Shown: positions 21,761 to 34,780, counted from the stretch's first letter. The stretch is DNA of 64,000 nucleotides from Desarmillaria ectypa (GCA_030407005.1 JAUDYN010000001.1:4464001-4528000); one strand, 5' to 3'. Numbers and translations are program-made. The notes: generated by a model from the sequence alone, not told the origin.

Positions 21761-23102
21761 TCGACTACGAAGGCAGTAGATTTCACGCATTAATTCTCAT
21801 GTCACCAAGCTGATGAACTCTCACACATTCACGACCAAGTGCTACCATATACATTTGCGAAACCCCGGACCTGGGGAGCCCAACCCTCCTACCCATAAAA
21901 AGCGGCAACTCCAATCTCAAACCCTAATGCTCAATACCCAGGACCAACCATTCCCCCACAATTCTCTAAAGAACATGACACGGACCCCCATCTCGTCTCT
22001 TAGAAACTCAGATTACAAGTTACCCACCCCGCGGGAAAGACCTTACCCACTACGATATAGCTCTTAAGATAGTTTACATAAAATTATGATACCAGCGTAC
22101 TATGCAGTGACCTAACTCCTAGCAACCTACAGTAGCGATACGAAGCATGCAGTGTAGCATGGACCCCATAAATGGGGCGCGAGGCACTGTAATGGATACC
22201 ATCATCATCATGCCACTGGTACCCATGGATGCCTCATGCCTTTCCATGATCATAGACTACTGTTGATGTGTATCGTTGTGTGTCGATAGCTATGAATGAA
22301 ACACGTATTGATTCGTTTGTTATCTATATACATTAGTTACAGCGGCTAGTTACAGATCACATGTTAAACTACCATTACGCCACAAACCCATTCATTGCCT
22401 CTGATCACTGCCATATGACCACTCTCCATTCTTAATCAAGTGTGTTGCTTTTAGAGTGGTCTCAAGAGACAACTTGAATAACTTTAAGCAGATACCTGTG
22501 TATGTAAAGCTTGAATGTACGGCATCCATGAGGGGAAAGGTGTAGTCAACGAAAAATTGTAGTGAGCAGTAACCTGACGTTGAGTAACATCGAATTTCCC
22601 GTCTGTAGGCTAATCAGTAAGTTACCAGGAAAGATTGTGATGGCTTTGCGCTTATACATCAAACAAATGAAAAGGAAGAAATAACGCGAATATATGCCAT
22701 TATGTAAATAATTCAGCCTAGCACAGCATAATGGGAAATACGACGACAATATAGCGAGGGAAAGAAGCTAACTCATCATATTCTGCAATCAAAATCACGT
22801 CCAATCTTGTCACCACATCAACTGCGAACGAAAATTCTGGTTATATGCGGTTGCGTTGGGGTCTTTACGGATCTGCATCGTCATTCCAATTAGCTGGACG
22901 CCATTTGCAACATCTTAGCCATATAGTTGCTGGAAATGAACTAGATGTCGACAGTATCAAGCGGAAATGGTAGGGTGGTAGGCGACAGCAAGATGTTGGG
23001 CGATAGTCATGATGAAAGGGACAATGTGTTCGGACCTTGCCAGAAGCGCCAGCCCACCACCTTATTACTTGCATGCACGCGTACACTAGAATCTAGTTAG
23101 CA
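21761..23102. other. Gene-free stretch
   Basis: About 1.3 kb with no recognised gene. The first 300 bases may be the 3' untranslated tail of the LINE. The remainder is AT-rich with short open frames only. Confidence 0.45.
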
Positions 23103-24330
23103 AATTTAACCGTTGAAACATTAAAGATAAAGTTTGAATCTACTTACGGGGTTGGCACCCTTCACTTCCATATGAATTCCAGGGAATGTACGGGCCATCA
23201 TATATACGAAACCCCCAGTTCAGATGCTCTACGGTCCTTGATATTCGCACTTAGTAAACAGCATAACACTTTCCGTCAATAATATTCAAACAGCAATAAG
23301 TGTATCACGAGAATCATATATTTCTCCAATAATATCTTAGCAAGAAAGGTTCCACCATATGGGAACAAGTTGAGAAGGGAGGGTAACACGTGCCATCTCC
23401 ATCTTGTGAAGCTACAGCCATAGATTACGTCACAGCATAGACCATCATTCAATTGAACAGTCCCCAGTCCATATATCGAACGTTGATTGTGCTGTACTGG
23501 TATGAAACGAACAGCATACAGCCTAAACTTTTTTTTCTTGTCTAAAAACGAAGAAAGGCATGTTGTAGGCCCGCCAGACTCTCGAACTGTGAGGCCTGTT
23601 TGAGGCTCGCTCATTCTCTGATCGTTACAGTCGTCCGTGATACATGTGAGAGGTCCTGCAGCTGGAGCGAGGCGTATACGTGATCTATATCACGCTCCAT
23701 AGAGCCTCTATCCGTTAGAGTTTGATGAAAGTTCATATAGCATGAGCATATGTACGGGAGCCTGTCGTGATGTATTGCTGTGTGAGAACACAAATGATCT
23801 TATTCTTGTTGTCTGGTAGACGCTCAAGACACATGTTTAACCGGGAAATCGTAAGTCATCACAGGACGCATGCTGAAGCAGCGATCATGAATGAGGGCGT
23901 GTAACAGCCCTTTTCCAATATATCAGACGGTTGACATAAAGAGTATGATATTATTCCAAATATTAACATAGAATATTCTGTCTAGGAATTAGAACTCAAC
24001 GGGGAGACCGTCGTCGCCTTGCAGCACGCTCTAAGAAATAGAAATGATCTGAAGGGAGAAGGAAAGTTCTGATTGAATTCGCTTACGAAGTTCGGATTCT
24101 AACAATGTAATATTGAAATGGCGGCTAGCGTTTCGGTAGGCTGACGACGTTTTCAGAGCTTGAAAGGATGTCGACATTCCCAAGCGGCGGTGGGAGTATT
24201 GGCACGGACTGTCCGTGATCACGTGTACATTAAGGCAGAGTTTCCGTAGTTCTCCGTTTGTTCGTAGTTAAAACGGGGACTATCACCAGCTATTCCGCAT
24301 TTTCCCTCTTGGGCCTAGCGAGACGGCTAC
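23103..24330 (-). repeat. Duplicated block B, internally deleted copy
   Basis: Second copy of the block at 16660-18890, same orientation. It lacks the MITE. It also lacks the segment matching about 18000-18770: sequence matching 17950 runs almost directly into sequence matching 18785 (junction near 24165-24190). The missing part carries the 5' exon-like pieces of the unknown minus-strand gene, so this copy cannot encode the full product. It lies just downstream of caspase gene 3 on the same strand. The longest minus-strand frame is 23276-23614, with DKKKKFRLYAVRF and the conserved LNDGLCCDVIYGCS. Confidence 0.6.
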
Positions 24331-24485
24331 TTGGTATGTGGATATATTATGCTTGAACAAATCTTATACCATTTTACGATAGGAAGGCATATACGGAAAG
24401 GGAAAATACACATATATTAGATGGCCACGTATGTAAAGGCTGAAACTTGAACGAAAAGAACAAAGATATCATACACTCTATCTGC

Positions 24486-25735
24486 CTAATCCTTGTACCA
24501 CAGACGATCACACTTATGTTTTCCAGCAACAACGGGAGTCTGTCCACGCCTCAATGGAAGTGAAAAGAGGAGATCAACGTACGTCGACTCTTCACGCAGA
24601 TTCTCCGACCTGAGCGTACCAATAAGCGCCTGAGTGAATACCCCATTGTACCCCGTTTCGCTTTCGACTTCTTTCGCAATTTGGTATTCCTTGCACGCAG
24701 CGAGAATGACATGAGAAGACATGTCAGGCTGCCAATCCGTTGACAAGACCGATTGATAAGATGGGTACTGGCCAAGGGTCTCGTCAGCCATGTGCAGCAT
24801 ACGTCTCAGAGAGGCACGTGGCAGTGGCGGAATAGTACGCGTCCCTGGTTCTGGGAAATGTCGGGCATGAGAACCAGAATGGCAGGAGTCAAGGATGAAG
24901 GTAATTCGATGCCCTTTGCTGTGAGAGATCTGCTGGAATATGGCGTTGATCTCCCGGTCGCTTATGTCGGGAACACGTAACCCCCTGGAATCGATGGTAT
25001 CTCGGTCGATAGGGCAAATGGCTTCGATGGATTCATCTATTGCACCAAGATTGTCGTCTTCCTCATCTGAATCGGCGTCGCGGAGGTAATAATCGCTCGG
25101 GAAGTAACCTGAGCCGTGCCCAGAAAAGTAGAAGATGATATTATCGCCATTTTTGACTTGAGGGTTATTAACGAGACTAAGAAGTGTATTGATGATGTTG
25201 GCACGGGATGGGAAGGAAGGGTCTTCGGGTGAAGCGTGTTGTGAGCCAAGAAGTAGCTGCATTCGTTCTTGAGGTATGCCGAGGTCCTCTTTCAGGTATC
25301 TCTTTACTAAGAGGGCATCTGATACGCAGCCACGTAATGGATACGATTCATACGCATCGATGCCAACCAGTACGGCCCAGAACTTGGACCGTTCGAAATT
25401 GAAAGGTGACTAAAAATCCGTAGGTCAACATCAGACTGACATGATAAACAGTCAGAATAATCAATCACCTTTGTCTTGAAGGAGCTAGCCTTTTCCAAAT
25501 CGGTTGGCAAGTTCAATCGATGCGTGTATTGTAATCCCAGCGTGATGCTGAAGAGTAACTTGTTGCAGACGTATTCTCTGAAGGAAGGATCGTCTGCGTT
25601 GTATCGTGCTGTAGCATTCTGTTTCAACGGCGCCGCAGAATCGACACCGGAAATAATTCCGTATTCAATTTGAGGGTCCAAATACTTCTCGTGCCATTGC
25701 GGTATATCGGCCTTATCTGCAGATATTGCCTTCAT
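24486..25735 (-). CDS. Caspase-domain protein 3
   Basis: C14 caspase-like protease of 396 aa in two exons, complement of 24486-25409 and 25469-25735, with a 59-nt intron (GTGATT...TTTTAG). The first 89 residues (MKAISADKADIPQWHEKY..., IEYGIISGVDS) are a diverged version of the cluster's N-terminal domain. The protease domain begins FWAVLVGIDAY. Catalytic His187 lies in YFSGHGS and Cys265 in LDSCHSGS, the canonical form. It has a distinctive acidic loop, DADSDEEDD (200-208), between the His motif and ICPIDR, absent from the other paralogues. That loop could be a processing or regulatory segment. It ends VVAGKHKCDRLWYKD. It is intact and predicted active. Block B follows on the same strand 150 bases downstream. 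Confidence 0.9.
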
Positions 25736-26985
25736 CCCGATTTCAGCATTTTCTTAGTCGACAATTGAACAGTTACCAACAACACCATCTAGTGCCTTGA
25801 ATCCCAAGACATCTGCTGCTATCTTGTGTGGTAGGATCCATTGTCCGATGGTCTGTTCAGGTCGGTATAGTGTTCGTCAAGTGGAGAAACGGGATCAGAG
25901 AGAAGTAGGGCACTTACAAAGAGGTTTATTCCAGAATAGAATCTCGTGTCCATGGTCTCGTTCAGCGTTTCAGGCGTATTTCCTGGATTCTGTAGGAAGT
26001 AGGAAGTAGGGCCTTTTACACAATGCAGGGGGGTTTAGATTCACGCGGTCCCAGCGAGGCATCTGTTTATAGTAGAACGGAGAAACAGCTATTGCACAGC
26101 TTAACAGCCGAATACATCTTTGTCATGTCACATGTCGAAAACATAACAGCAATACGTGCCAAGCCATTAAAAGTGAAGTCTAGTACAGCCTGTATGAATG
26201 CTCTGCAGAATCGTCCCTCATCATACCAGTCTAGTATCCTTTCTATGGGACTGTTACCGCCTAGGTTCCTGAAAAACATCAAAGCCTTGAAACTGGCTCA
26301 AAGTATGGTAGCGCTTAACTGCTAGCAATCACGAGTCGTCACTGAGTATGCAGGCAGCATGACGGGGTAGTTACTTAGGCAGAACAAGCATCAAGCTTGC
26401 CGGCGAGTGGATGACATGATCCTAGGTCCGACGATACCCGATGGGCATACCAGTGTTTCTGCATTCTAGGATGACGGCATATCGATAGGGGGAAATGTGG
26501 TTTCAGATGATGTTGCGTTCTCGGTTGTTAATGTCATTCATTGCGGAGGAGTAGACGGCAACACTAAGGCTCGCTAATGCAAAGAGCCCTCCAACACAGA
26601 TACACGGCAAGATGGACTACCACTAGTCCGATGTCGAGTATGGTAGATGGCTAGGTTTTCACCCGACCGAATATGTGGGTCACTGGAAGCTGTGCCTGGA
26701 AAATTGACACAGCGAGGAATAGCAAACTCCTTTATCGAGCTGTCCTCTTCCCGTCTGAGATGGCCCTGCTTATGATCTTCCAGAAAGCTTCCACGGTTGA
26801 TCACCAGGAAGCATAAATCAGATGTGCACTCGCATCATGGATACGTGCGCGCGTCGACGTTAAGTGAAATAGACCGAGAATTTAAGGCATCGACGCACTA
26901 AGTCCGCTATAACCATTGATTAAGGTTCAAATTTCATGGCGAGAGATATACGATTATGGCTCACGCTTGGAGAAGAAGAAACCGT
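25736..26985. other. Intergenic with unassigned frames
   Basis: The upstream flank of caspase gene 3, then about 1 kb in which a minus-strand frame at 26067-26282 (RNLGGNSPIERILDWYDEGR) is protein-like but matches no family I know. A relic of another cluster gene is possible. Confidence 0.35.
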
Positions 26986-27216
26986 CCCCAATTCGTTGGA
27001 GTGATACAGACGCATGGTCGCATGCTGCAGCCGAAGGTGATATAGTTCGTCCATTCGGTTGACTTCCAACTCTGACTGCGCATCCCCCTTTGAGAGTGCT
27101 CTAGCCTTCGCCTCTTGGAAAACCTCTACTGAATCAGGATTCCCGACCATTCCATACCGCATTTCAAGTATCGTCTCCAACTCTTCCAGACATTTTATTT
27201 CACGGCAGATATCCCG
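26986..27216 (-). pseudogene. Orphan N-terminal domain of the caspase cluster
   Basis: About 77 codons closely matching the N-terminal domain of the caspase paralogues, especially paralogue 1: RYGMVGNPDSVEVFQEAKAR here against NDYGMTG, DSVDVFDETKARA there. It ends near a GTGAGC donor (26964-26969, minus), the same place where paralogue 1 splices to its protease exon. After that donor I find no caspase domain in the next kilobase. It is either a truncated gene or a stand-alone N-terminal protein; the enclosing open frame runs 26920-27501. Because the frame is open across the whole domain, a functional adaptor cannot be excluded. Confidence 0.6.
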
Positions 27217-30200
27217 AAAAACTGCCTCGCCACCATAACCCTGCCTGGGAGTGAGAATGGCGAGGAAACAACTTGAAGATAATCTACATACCGAGGATAT
27301 GCCATCGTGAGCAAAAGCACGTGGTGATGACTTGTTGGAAGCATCCTGTATACGCACAGTACAACAATGATTAACATCGCCGGTGGGATGTAAAACAACG
27401 ATATCGTGGAGGATGGGACGGGGTTGTACCATCCCGACAATCCGATCATGCACAGTCGTGAAACCGGATGCTAGCATACTGATGACCTCAGATGGATGCA
27501 TCGTATCTCAAGTGAACGCTTCAATGCAACCAGCGTTAATCGAACCAGACCCAGCGTCTGTCGGGTATTAAACGAGGTATTTCTGAGAACTATCTTGGTT
27601 CCTATTTCGTAGGCAAGGGGAGCTCTGCAGAAGATGCAGGCGGAGAGATGCTAAAGAAAACTTAAGTTTCTGCATGCAATATATGCACGACTGACTCCTA
27701 CCCAAATCATGCCGCCTAACGCTTCACACGCTGTAGCCACGTTTTTCAGCGCTCCGCAGCATGCGAGTGGGCGGTCCGGAAAGAACAATAAGACCGGGCT
27801 TGACCGGGATGAACATTGAAACATTTGACGATAGTTAAGCGAACTATTCCTCGTACACGTAGAAGTATCCGTTGTCCTGTGCAAGTCAGCTTCGGCTGGA
27901 TGGAGGATCATCAATAGTCGTTGACCTTGCGATATGAAACCAAAACCACACTGCATCGTAGTTCATGATCATTTCTCATCCTTCTTCGGTGACTATAAGG
28001 TGTCTTCATTCATTGTGGGGAATAGGCTCCATCTGTTGGTATAACGGAGGTTTTCGTGGACATTTGCTGAACATCACTCCAACAAATTTTAAATGATGCA
28101 TCCGTTGGATAATATCTAGGTTGAAAATTGAATCGTTAGCATATCATTCGACGGCCCCACTTCACCGGAAGTCATCTGTAAGCAATAATAGATTAGAAAG
28201 TAATACTACTTCGGGAGATGTGACTTGAACTTAAATAAACCTAAAGTCAGCAAGTCAACTGCAATTCTATATTGATGTCAAGGTAGACCTGACCTGCAGC
28301 AGCGGGTTGATTCAAGTTCGCCATGTTCACATTCCCTTCGTGGTATTCCTTCCTCCCTCCTTTCCAAAAAATGTTGTGTAAACTCGAGCTGAAAGAATGG
28401 ACCGGAGTTCAGATGGCTCAGAAGTAGAGAGACCGCCTCGTGTTATCGAATACGTTACACGATTCATGCGCCATCCCAAAGTTGAATCCAATGTCGATGT
28501 CGTGATGGGAGATACGTCGTCGTCAGTTGGTGGAACCAGCAAGATAATAGTAGAAAGCTTGTATCTGCTTTCCTGTCGGCTAGGGGAAGATAATAGAGTC
28601 GTATCAGCTGAACCATGGCACTCGTCTGTTCACCCCCATTCATGCTGACCTGTATTTGACGGCACGCAAACATCTGATCAAGTTAGTGTAACATCTGATA
28701 ATTGACTATGTCTGACTCATCAAGCTGATCCTTTCAACTAATAGATATTACTTCATATACTTACACCGCAGAATTGCCGAAGAACAAAATACTGCATGGG
28801 TACGGCCCACTTATTGTAGTCACGATTCACGCGTTGGTCTCAAAGTCAAAGTATCTCATATGGGCTGCGAACTTTGTATCACTAGTCGTGAGGTAATCCA
28901 CATCGCCGGCGAAGCACTTCACAACAGTTGACGAATTGGCCAGTTACCAGCTTTAGTTGATAATCACCCCGCCATGGAACCTGAGCGCCACGTAGCTTCA
29001 CCTAGCTACAATCCTAAAAAGAACTGACGTCGCCTAACGGACCATAGAGTTCGCCTTATGTTTCTCATTACATAAGTATGCTAAACATCAAGGCACTGAT
29101 GAAAGTTCGACCAGTTCCAAGTTGCAACAATTTTACGCTACGAAACCAGTACGATAGGGACCAATTTGTTAAAAATTCATTCGAAGTCCCGGGAGTATAT
29201 GAAGTCGAAAAAAGACCATGATTAACATCAGTCCGCAATTGTTCTTTATAGTAGTGATCTCCTACTGATAACCGCCCTTCCCCCGCTTACGTGCCCCTCG
29301 TGCCGATTAATACGGCAATTATCACACTCTGTATTGCCGCCCATATCTACTACCGTTTGACGCTATTAACTATAGATTTAAATTGGTACCTCCGCTCTCA
29401 ACTCACCTGGAGTTTATGTGCCGGAAGACAAAGGAAATTTGTTCGCATTTTACCGACTTGGTGTCCAACAGAACAGAAGTGTGACAGCTAATTACCAGGC
29501 CCTCCCGTTTGGTATTATACACGTCTTCTATTCAGTCAACGTGGTGTAGGCGGCTCTCGTCATATAATATTTCCATTAAAATACAGATTACATCCGTACC
29601 CTCACTTGTTTAGGGCGGTCAGTACCCCGACTTCGTCTTAATCCTTGTTTCAATGTGATGTAGAGCTATTCAAGACTACGGCTACAACAAATAACTATTC
29701 GGAAAATATCAAATATATCAGAAGATACTAATGACATATCCTTCATCTTTTTCAGAAATGTACATGTGTTAGAACTCGCGGTTCAGAGGTGAGCGGAAAG
29801 GAACTAATATTCACGGCAATCGCGCTAGCAATGCCCTACTAATTAGGCTACTTTTATACTACTAAAATACGTAGAATGTACTATAATGAATGAGAAGTGT
29901 ATCACTAAGAAAATGAGTAAGCATTCGGAGGAATATGGGCGAACGAGCCAGAATATTTATGCAAACTCGTATTTCCAAAGTATGGATCCGTATTCTTACA
30001 GCACATATCTGACAAATGTATAGGGCAGTACTATGGTATATTTCTCTCCGACGCTCTACTTTCTGTAAGTTCAGTGCGGAATTGACCACCAAGATTTGCC
30101 TTCCACCGAAAAGCTTGCTACCTGTGACTTTTATTGACAATCAGCGCCTAGTGCGTCGTTTTCTAGCAGGAGATCTGAAAGTCTGGCCAGAAAAAATTGT

Positions 30201-30661
30201 GGATACAAACCCTGTGATTTCATGATACCCGTCAGAGATTGGCATGTCAAAAAAAGCTCAGCTGTGGAAGATCAACATCGAAGATATTTTATTGAAGTGC
30301 ATAAGGCCAGTACACTTGCATCTTAAGATTTCTGCTGCCACCCCGTCATATTTTGATTCAACACTGTGAGTAGCTAAGATATTGTTAGATCCCCCGCGCT
30401 TATCTTTCTTGGCAGTACGCGTCCCTCGGATAAGACCGCCAACAACTGTGATTACCGGACGCTGGTGCAGATTCGTCGAAAAGATAAATGCAATTCAATG
30501 CGATGAGACTTGGCTTTCCAAACTTTCGGGTGATGGTAAGAGTATTTCAATATAAATACGTCGAAATGTTGAAGGTCTTAAGTCGCAGGAACATCTATAG
30601 GAAAATCCTCTCCAGGATGCACTCCTCCCCAAGGATGTCAGCGGCTGGAACCCATCACCGT
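27217..30661. other. Long stretch without a defensible gene
   Basis: About 3.4 kb with many short frames. Plus-strand 28397-28648 (MDRSSDGSEVERPPRVIEYV) and 30016-30225 look protein-like but have no recognised domain. A plus-strand stretch around 30425-30530, with VEKINAIQCDETWLSKLSG, may be an exon. The part just before 30661 should contain the 5' exon(s) of caspase gene 4, which I could not place. Confidence 0.35.
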
Positions 30662-30727
30662 GTGAGTCTATCCTCAAGTGTCTAGTTTAAATACTATGGT
30701 ATTGATAAGGAATGTTTTGAATTCTAG

Positions 30728-31738
30728 CCCCACCCCCACGCTGACGGGTCTCGATTTTGGGCGGTTCTCATCGGCATTGATGCGTATTCATCCTCGCCCT
30801 TACGCGGTTGCGTGTCTGACGCCAATAAAATGGCCGAATATCTGATGAATGACCTAGGCGTCCCAGAAGATCACATCCAACGCCTTCTCAGTACATGCTC
30901 CCCGTCACATGTTGTACATACGAGCAGTACGTTTATCGACACCATTAGCGACCGTGTCAAAAGGCATCTTCGCTCCTACGGCGTCACCATTGATCCCGTC
31001 ATAGGCTCCGAAGCCAAGTCTACCAACGATGATTGCATTTCCCCGACACGTGCTAACATTATCCATACACTACTACGTATCTCTGCGGATACTCGGATAA
31101 ATAAGGGCGACAATATTGTGATATACTTCTCTGGACATGGTTCGAAATACTTGTGTTCGGACTATCCCCATTATAGGGGCACTATTGCAGGCAAAGGAAC
31201 CATAGAGGCTCTGTGCCACATCGACCGCGACACTCTTGATAAAAACGGCATCACGATTCCTGATATCAGCGATCGAGAAATCAATACTATTCTCTCTGAA
31301 ATATCTCGTACAAAAGGACATCGAATTACCTTCATTCTTGACTGCTGTCACTCGTCAAGTCTCACCAGATCAATGCGAAGTGAAGCGGGTGTGCGTGCTA
31401 TCACACCGCTCCCTCCTGGCTCAATTCAAGCTATGTTCGACGCAGCCGATAAGAGTTTGGTAAATATCCCTGGATACCAATCCATTTCCAGGGAAAATTG
31501 GCGTCCTAACATGGACTCGCACGTAGTTCTTGCGGCGTGTAAGGAATTTGAGTTTGCAAAAGAGGTGAAAGGGAAGGAAGGTTACAATGGAGTGTTTACT
31601 CAAGCACTCATTCCTGCTCTAAAGTCGGCCGACTACAATGAAATGGATTACGTCCGCCTTCTTCAGGCTTTGCGCCCGAGCGTAGACCAGACTCCAGTTG
31701 TCGCTGGAACACACAAACATGCGAAACTTTGGCACTAG
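30728..31738 (+). CDS. Caspase-domain protein 4, main exon
   Basis: C14 caspase-like protease; 336 codons of the main exon are visible. It starts after an acceptor (TTCTAG at 30722-30727). A matching donor (GTGAGT at 30662) ends an upstream frame reading AAGTHHR, giving a 66-nt intron. The domain begins FWAVLIGIDAY. The catalytic His is in YFSGHGS and the Cys in LDCCHSSS, with LCHIDR (LCP in the others) and PDISDREIN. A longer linker of about 50 residues precedes SPTRANI. The protein ends VVAGTHKHAKLWH. The usual N-terminal domain is not evident upstream: the frame before the donor (from 30488) does not resemble it. The N-terminus is therefore either diverged, further away or lost. The protease core itself is intact. 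Confidence 0.82.
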   Translation, partial: PHPHADGSRFWAVLIGIDAYSSSPLRGCVSDANKMAEYLMNDLGVPEDHIQRLLSTCSPSHVVHTSSTFIDTISDRVKRHLRSYGVTIDPVIGSEAKSTNDDCISPTRANIIHTLLRISADTRINKGDNIVIYFSGHGSKYLCSDYPHYRGTIAGKGTIEALCHIDRDTLDKNGITIPDISDREINTILSEISRTKGHRITFILDCCHSSSLTRSMRSEAGVRAITPLPPGSIQAMFDAADKSLVNIPGYQSISRENWRPNMDSHVVLAACKEFEFAKEVKGKEGYNGVFTQALIPALKSADYNEMDYVRLLQALRPSVDQTPVVAGTHKHAKLWH

Positions 31739-34700
31739 GTATGACGCTACTCCCTGCCATTACGCGGGAATTTATGGACACAGCTGACATGAATTCTGGA
31801 TTCCAGCTATAGCGATACGGAGCTATGAGACAAGGAAGAATAGGTGCTGGAAATAGTTGGCGAGTCGATAACAAGACCCAGCCTTACAAGATTCCTTCTG
31901 CTTGTTTTTCCCTCTCCCTCAGTTTTCTGGTGTGCAGCACACTCTTTATTTATATCACAATGGACATACACTTCTCAATTTAAACATTTTACAGTTCGGC
32001 AATGGCTGATGACACCAGCCTGAACTCAGCTCCACCTTAGCGAGCTAAGGTTCATCGACCATGAAATTCTTGAACCAATTAATTCGGGCAAAATCACCCT
32101 GGTTTGAAACTTTTACTCACGCTTATCGGGGACATCCCTTGAATTCAATGGCAAGATGAGCAGCATAGAAATTGAGTGCAATCTGACAGTACCTCGACTG
32201 TCTTCCTCAATGGGGTTGATACCATGCCTTGCCAAAATATAAAATATCCTTGCCAGGGCCGAAAGGAGAGAATGACGCCTGTCATTGAGGAGATAGATCT
32301 GTGGTGGAACACAATGAGCAAAGCAGTATTTAAACAGAGTATTCAATATTCGCTACTTTCTATATGGTCCCGACATCAGAAGGAGCAAGGAAAAACCGGA
32401 GGGGAGTAGGAATGAAAAGTTGACGTTAGGGATCAGATGGATCGATATAAGGCATCACATTCATAGTGGTTGCTGCCTCCAGGAATTTTCAGGAATAAAG
32501 ACCTTCTATTTAGTCTTTAGGCGCCCATGATGCCATTGATGTCTTAAAGCATATATTTATGCTGCATGACCCGCCCTGCCATAGCTGAGGTTTCTGAAGA
32601 AGTGAACAGTGAAAGAAAACCTTCCCAGCCTTTCAATTTAGGAGTGAAGCAAATGGATCAAGGGCCAAATCACAAGCGTCCTGTGATCTACGAGAATCGC
32701 AGATAGAAGGCGGGTATATGTCTATTCAGAATGTACCTGGATGTCCTTGAGAAACGGATATTTCGGCATTATTATGCGCCTCTTAGCGGTTACTGTGGCA
32801 TATTCACTTTCATTTGAAACATGAAAGTGACAGGAGTTGCATTGCATTCGTTCACAGTCATACGACACCAAAACGATAAGTAAATATTGATGGAGAAATG
32901 TCGTGAATGGTGGAGTGGTCCGGTTTTATTACTTGTGATACAGAATGGCGGACCAGGGAAAGCAAGCACATCGGCAAACGCAAATCTCCAGTAAATTTTT
33001 GGGAAACCTTTGAATGCAGACATCACAACGAAAACATTGCATCAACAACTCTTATGCGAGATATCCAATGACGAATAATCTAGCTATCACAGAAGATAAT
33101 ATCCCGATAGCTAAGCCAGACCGAAATGATGAGTTACGAATCGAGCAATTGTGATTGACACTGCAGTGCCTGCAGATAGATGAGTGGGGAATCCAGGAGC
33201 TGACTGACTACATACCTCAAAGATTGTCACGCAAGCGATAGAAATAGTGAAGCTTAACCAGCAGCGATCACTTTCGAAGTCTCCCAGTTTCAAACTCAGT
33301 GGATGTCCCAATCCGCTGAAGCAGCGCTTCACTGGCGCATCTCGATACACCGCTTCGATGGTAGGCACGTCCACCTTCCAGTCCTCCAGGATACAGTCCG
33401 AAATACAACACGCATGATCCCATATTTCTTCTTTCACCGTCATAGTGCAGGTAGACTAGCCGTTACTGCAACGTAAGAAAGTCTTTCAACTTTGCGTAAT
33501 GCCCAATGGCTGGAAAACCAACATTCTTGTCTTCATTTTCTAGTCCACGCACGGTACGCATCATCGTATTCTCCCAGTTTCGCGATCCAAGGTTCAGATA
33601 ACAGTGAGATCACGGATAAGCAATCATCGAGCATAAATCAACCCTTATTATCCGCTCATACTAGAGGATCGCAGGTAGGAGGATACCATAATTCTTCAGG
33701 TGCGTAGCCGAGTACTATGATATGGCAGTCCATAATGATACAGAGGCCTGACGTTCAGCCGCAGCTCATCAGCAACTCAATACTGTGCATCTCTGAGTCC
33801 AGTCCCTACAGTTGGAGATTCAGTTCCCTTGATTTCTTGACCAGGCTCGGATACACCGCTAAAACGAAGTGACTGGAACAGGCATATCAGATGGACAAGG
33901 CACGATGTCGACGGTGGAGAAAGACAATGGCTCTAGGGCCTCAATTATCTAGCAAGATAGTGCGGAGGATAAAACCTAAAGGATAATGTCGATTTGCGCA
34001 AGGCACCAAGATGGAGGTGGATATGCTCTATTTAGACTTTACGAAGCTTCATCGTCGTCACGTAGATTATCATCAAAGGAAATGACTAGATTACCAAGAA
34101 TACGCAGTTTAAGATGGGTTGGGTAAGCTCGGCACTTCCTGTATTCTCTGTATTCGACTCATACTTACTGTTGCTCGAAGTTTCGAAGGTTATGTTCAGT
34201 ATTCCTAAACACAGGACGAGGAGAAGAGCTGACAACACGACAATGCGACAAAAGCTCGTGTCCAGCAGGGAGCCCCTGCGGCTACTGTTGACCTCAAACA
34301 TCGACGGGAATGGTGGAATGATGTGGATTATGTGGACAACCAAAGGTACAGAAGATCTCGTCCCCAGCCGAAGCCGGGATATGATGGGAATTGGGAGAAT
34401 GAAGAGACGCATCAACACCAATGTCAGGTTCCGTCGCGCTTAGAGTTCACAAAATCTCAGCTCTTTTGTTACCTCTCCCGTAGCCTAAAGAGAACCAATG
34501 AAATGTGATGTTCACTATCCAAAGGAAGGGGATAATGAATGAGTCGGATGATAATGTGGCGAGATCCTGTCGAGGTTATTTCTTCCTGACAATACATCGC
34601 ACGATTAGCACCTACAATGTCACTAGCGTTTATTATCCTACAATTGTCAGAGAATCACTATTTTATCTCCCCTACATCTCCGGCTATGTCTGCGATCCTC

Positions 34701-34764
34701 TTTATTGAAAACTTCGATCTGTTGGGTTTTCGTGCAAGTCAACTTCGATCGCCAGCGAAATCTG
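31739..34764. other. Gene-poor stretch before the Mutator-like element
   Basis: About 3 kb. The longest frames (33111-33443 minus, 34114-34443 plus, 34086-34421 minus) have no recognised domain. An alternative plus-strand reading near 34290-34440, with REWWNDVDYVDNQRYRRSRP, has a natural composition and may be an exon of the gene the transposon later interrupted. Confidence 0.35.
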
Positions 34765-34780
34765 GGGCAAGAAGAATTCT

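Noticed and set aside
33111..33443. 110-codon minus-strand frame with a good start
   Set aside because: Cysteine-rich beginning but no recognisable motif. I could not link it to the caspase cluster's N-terminal domain.
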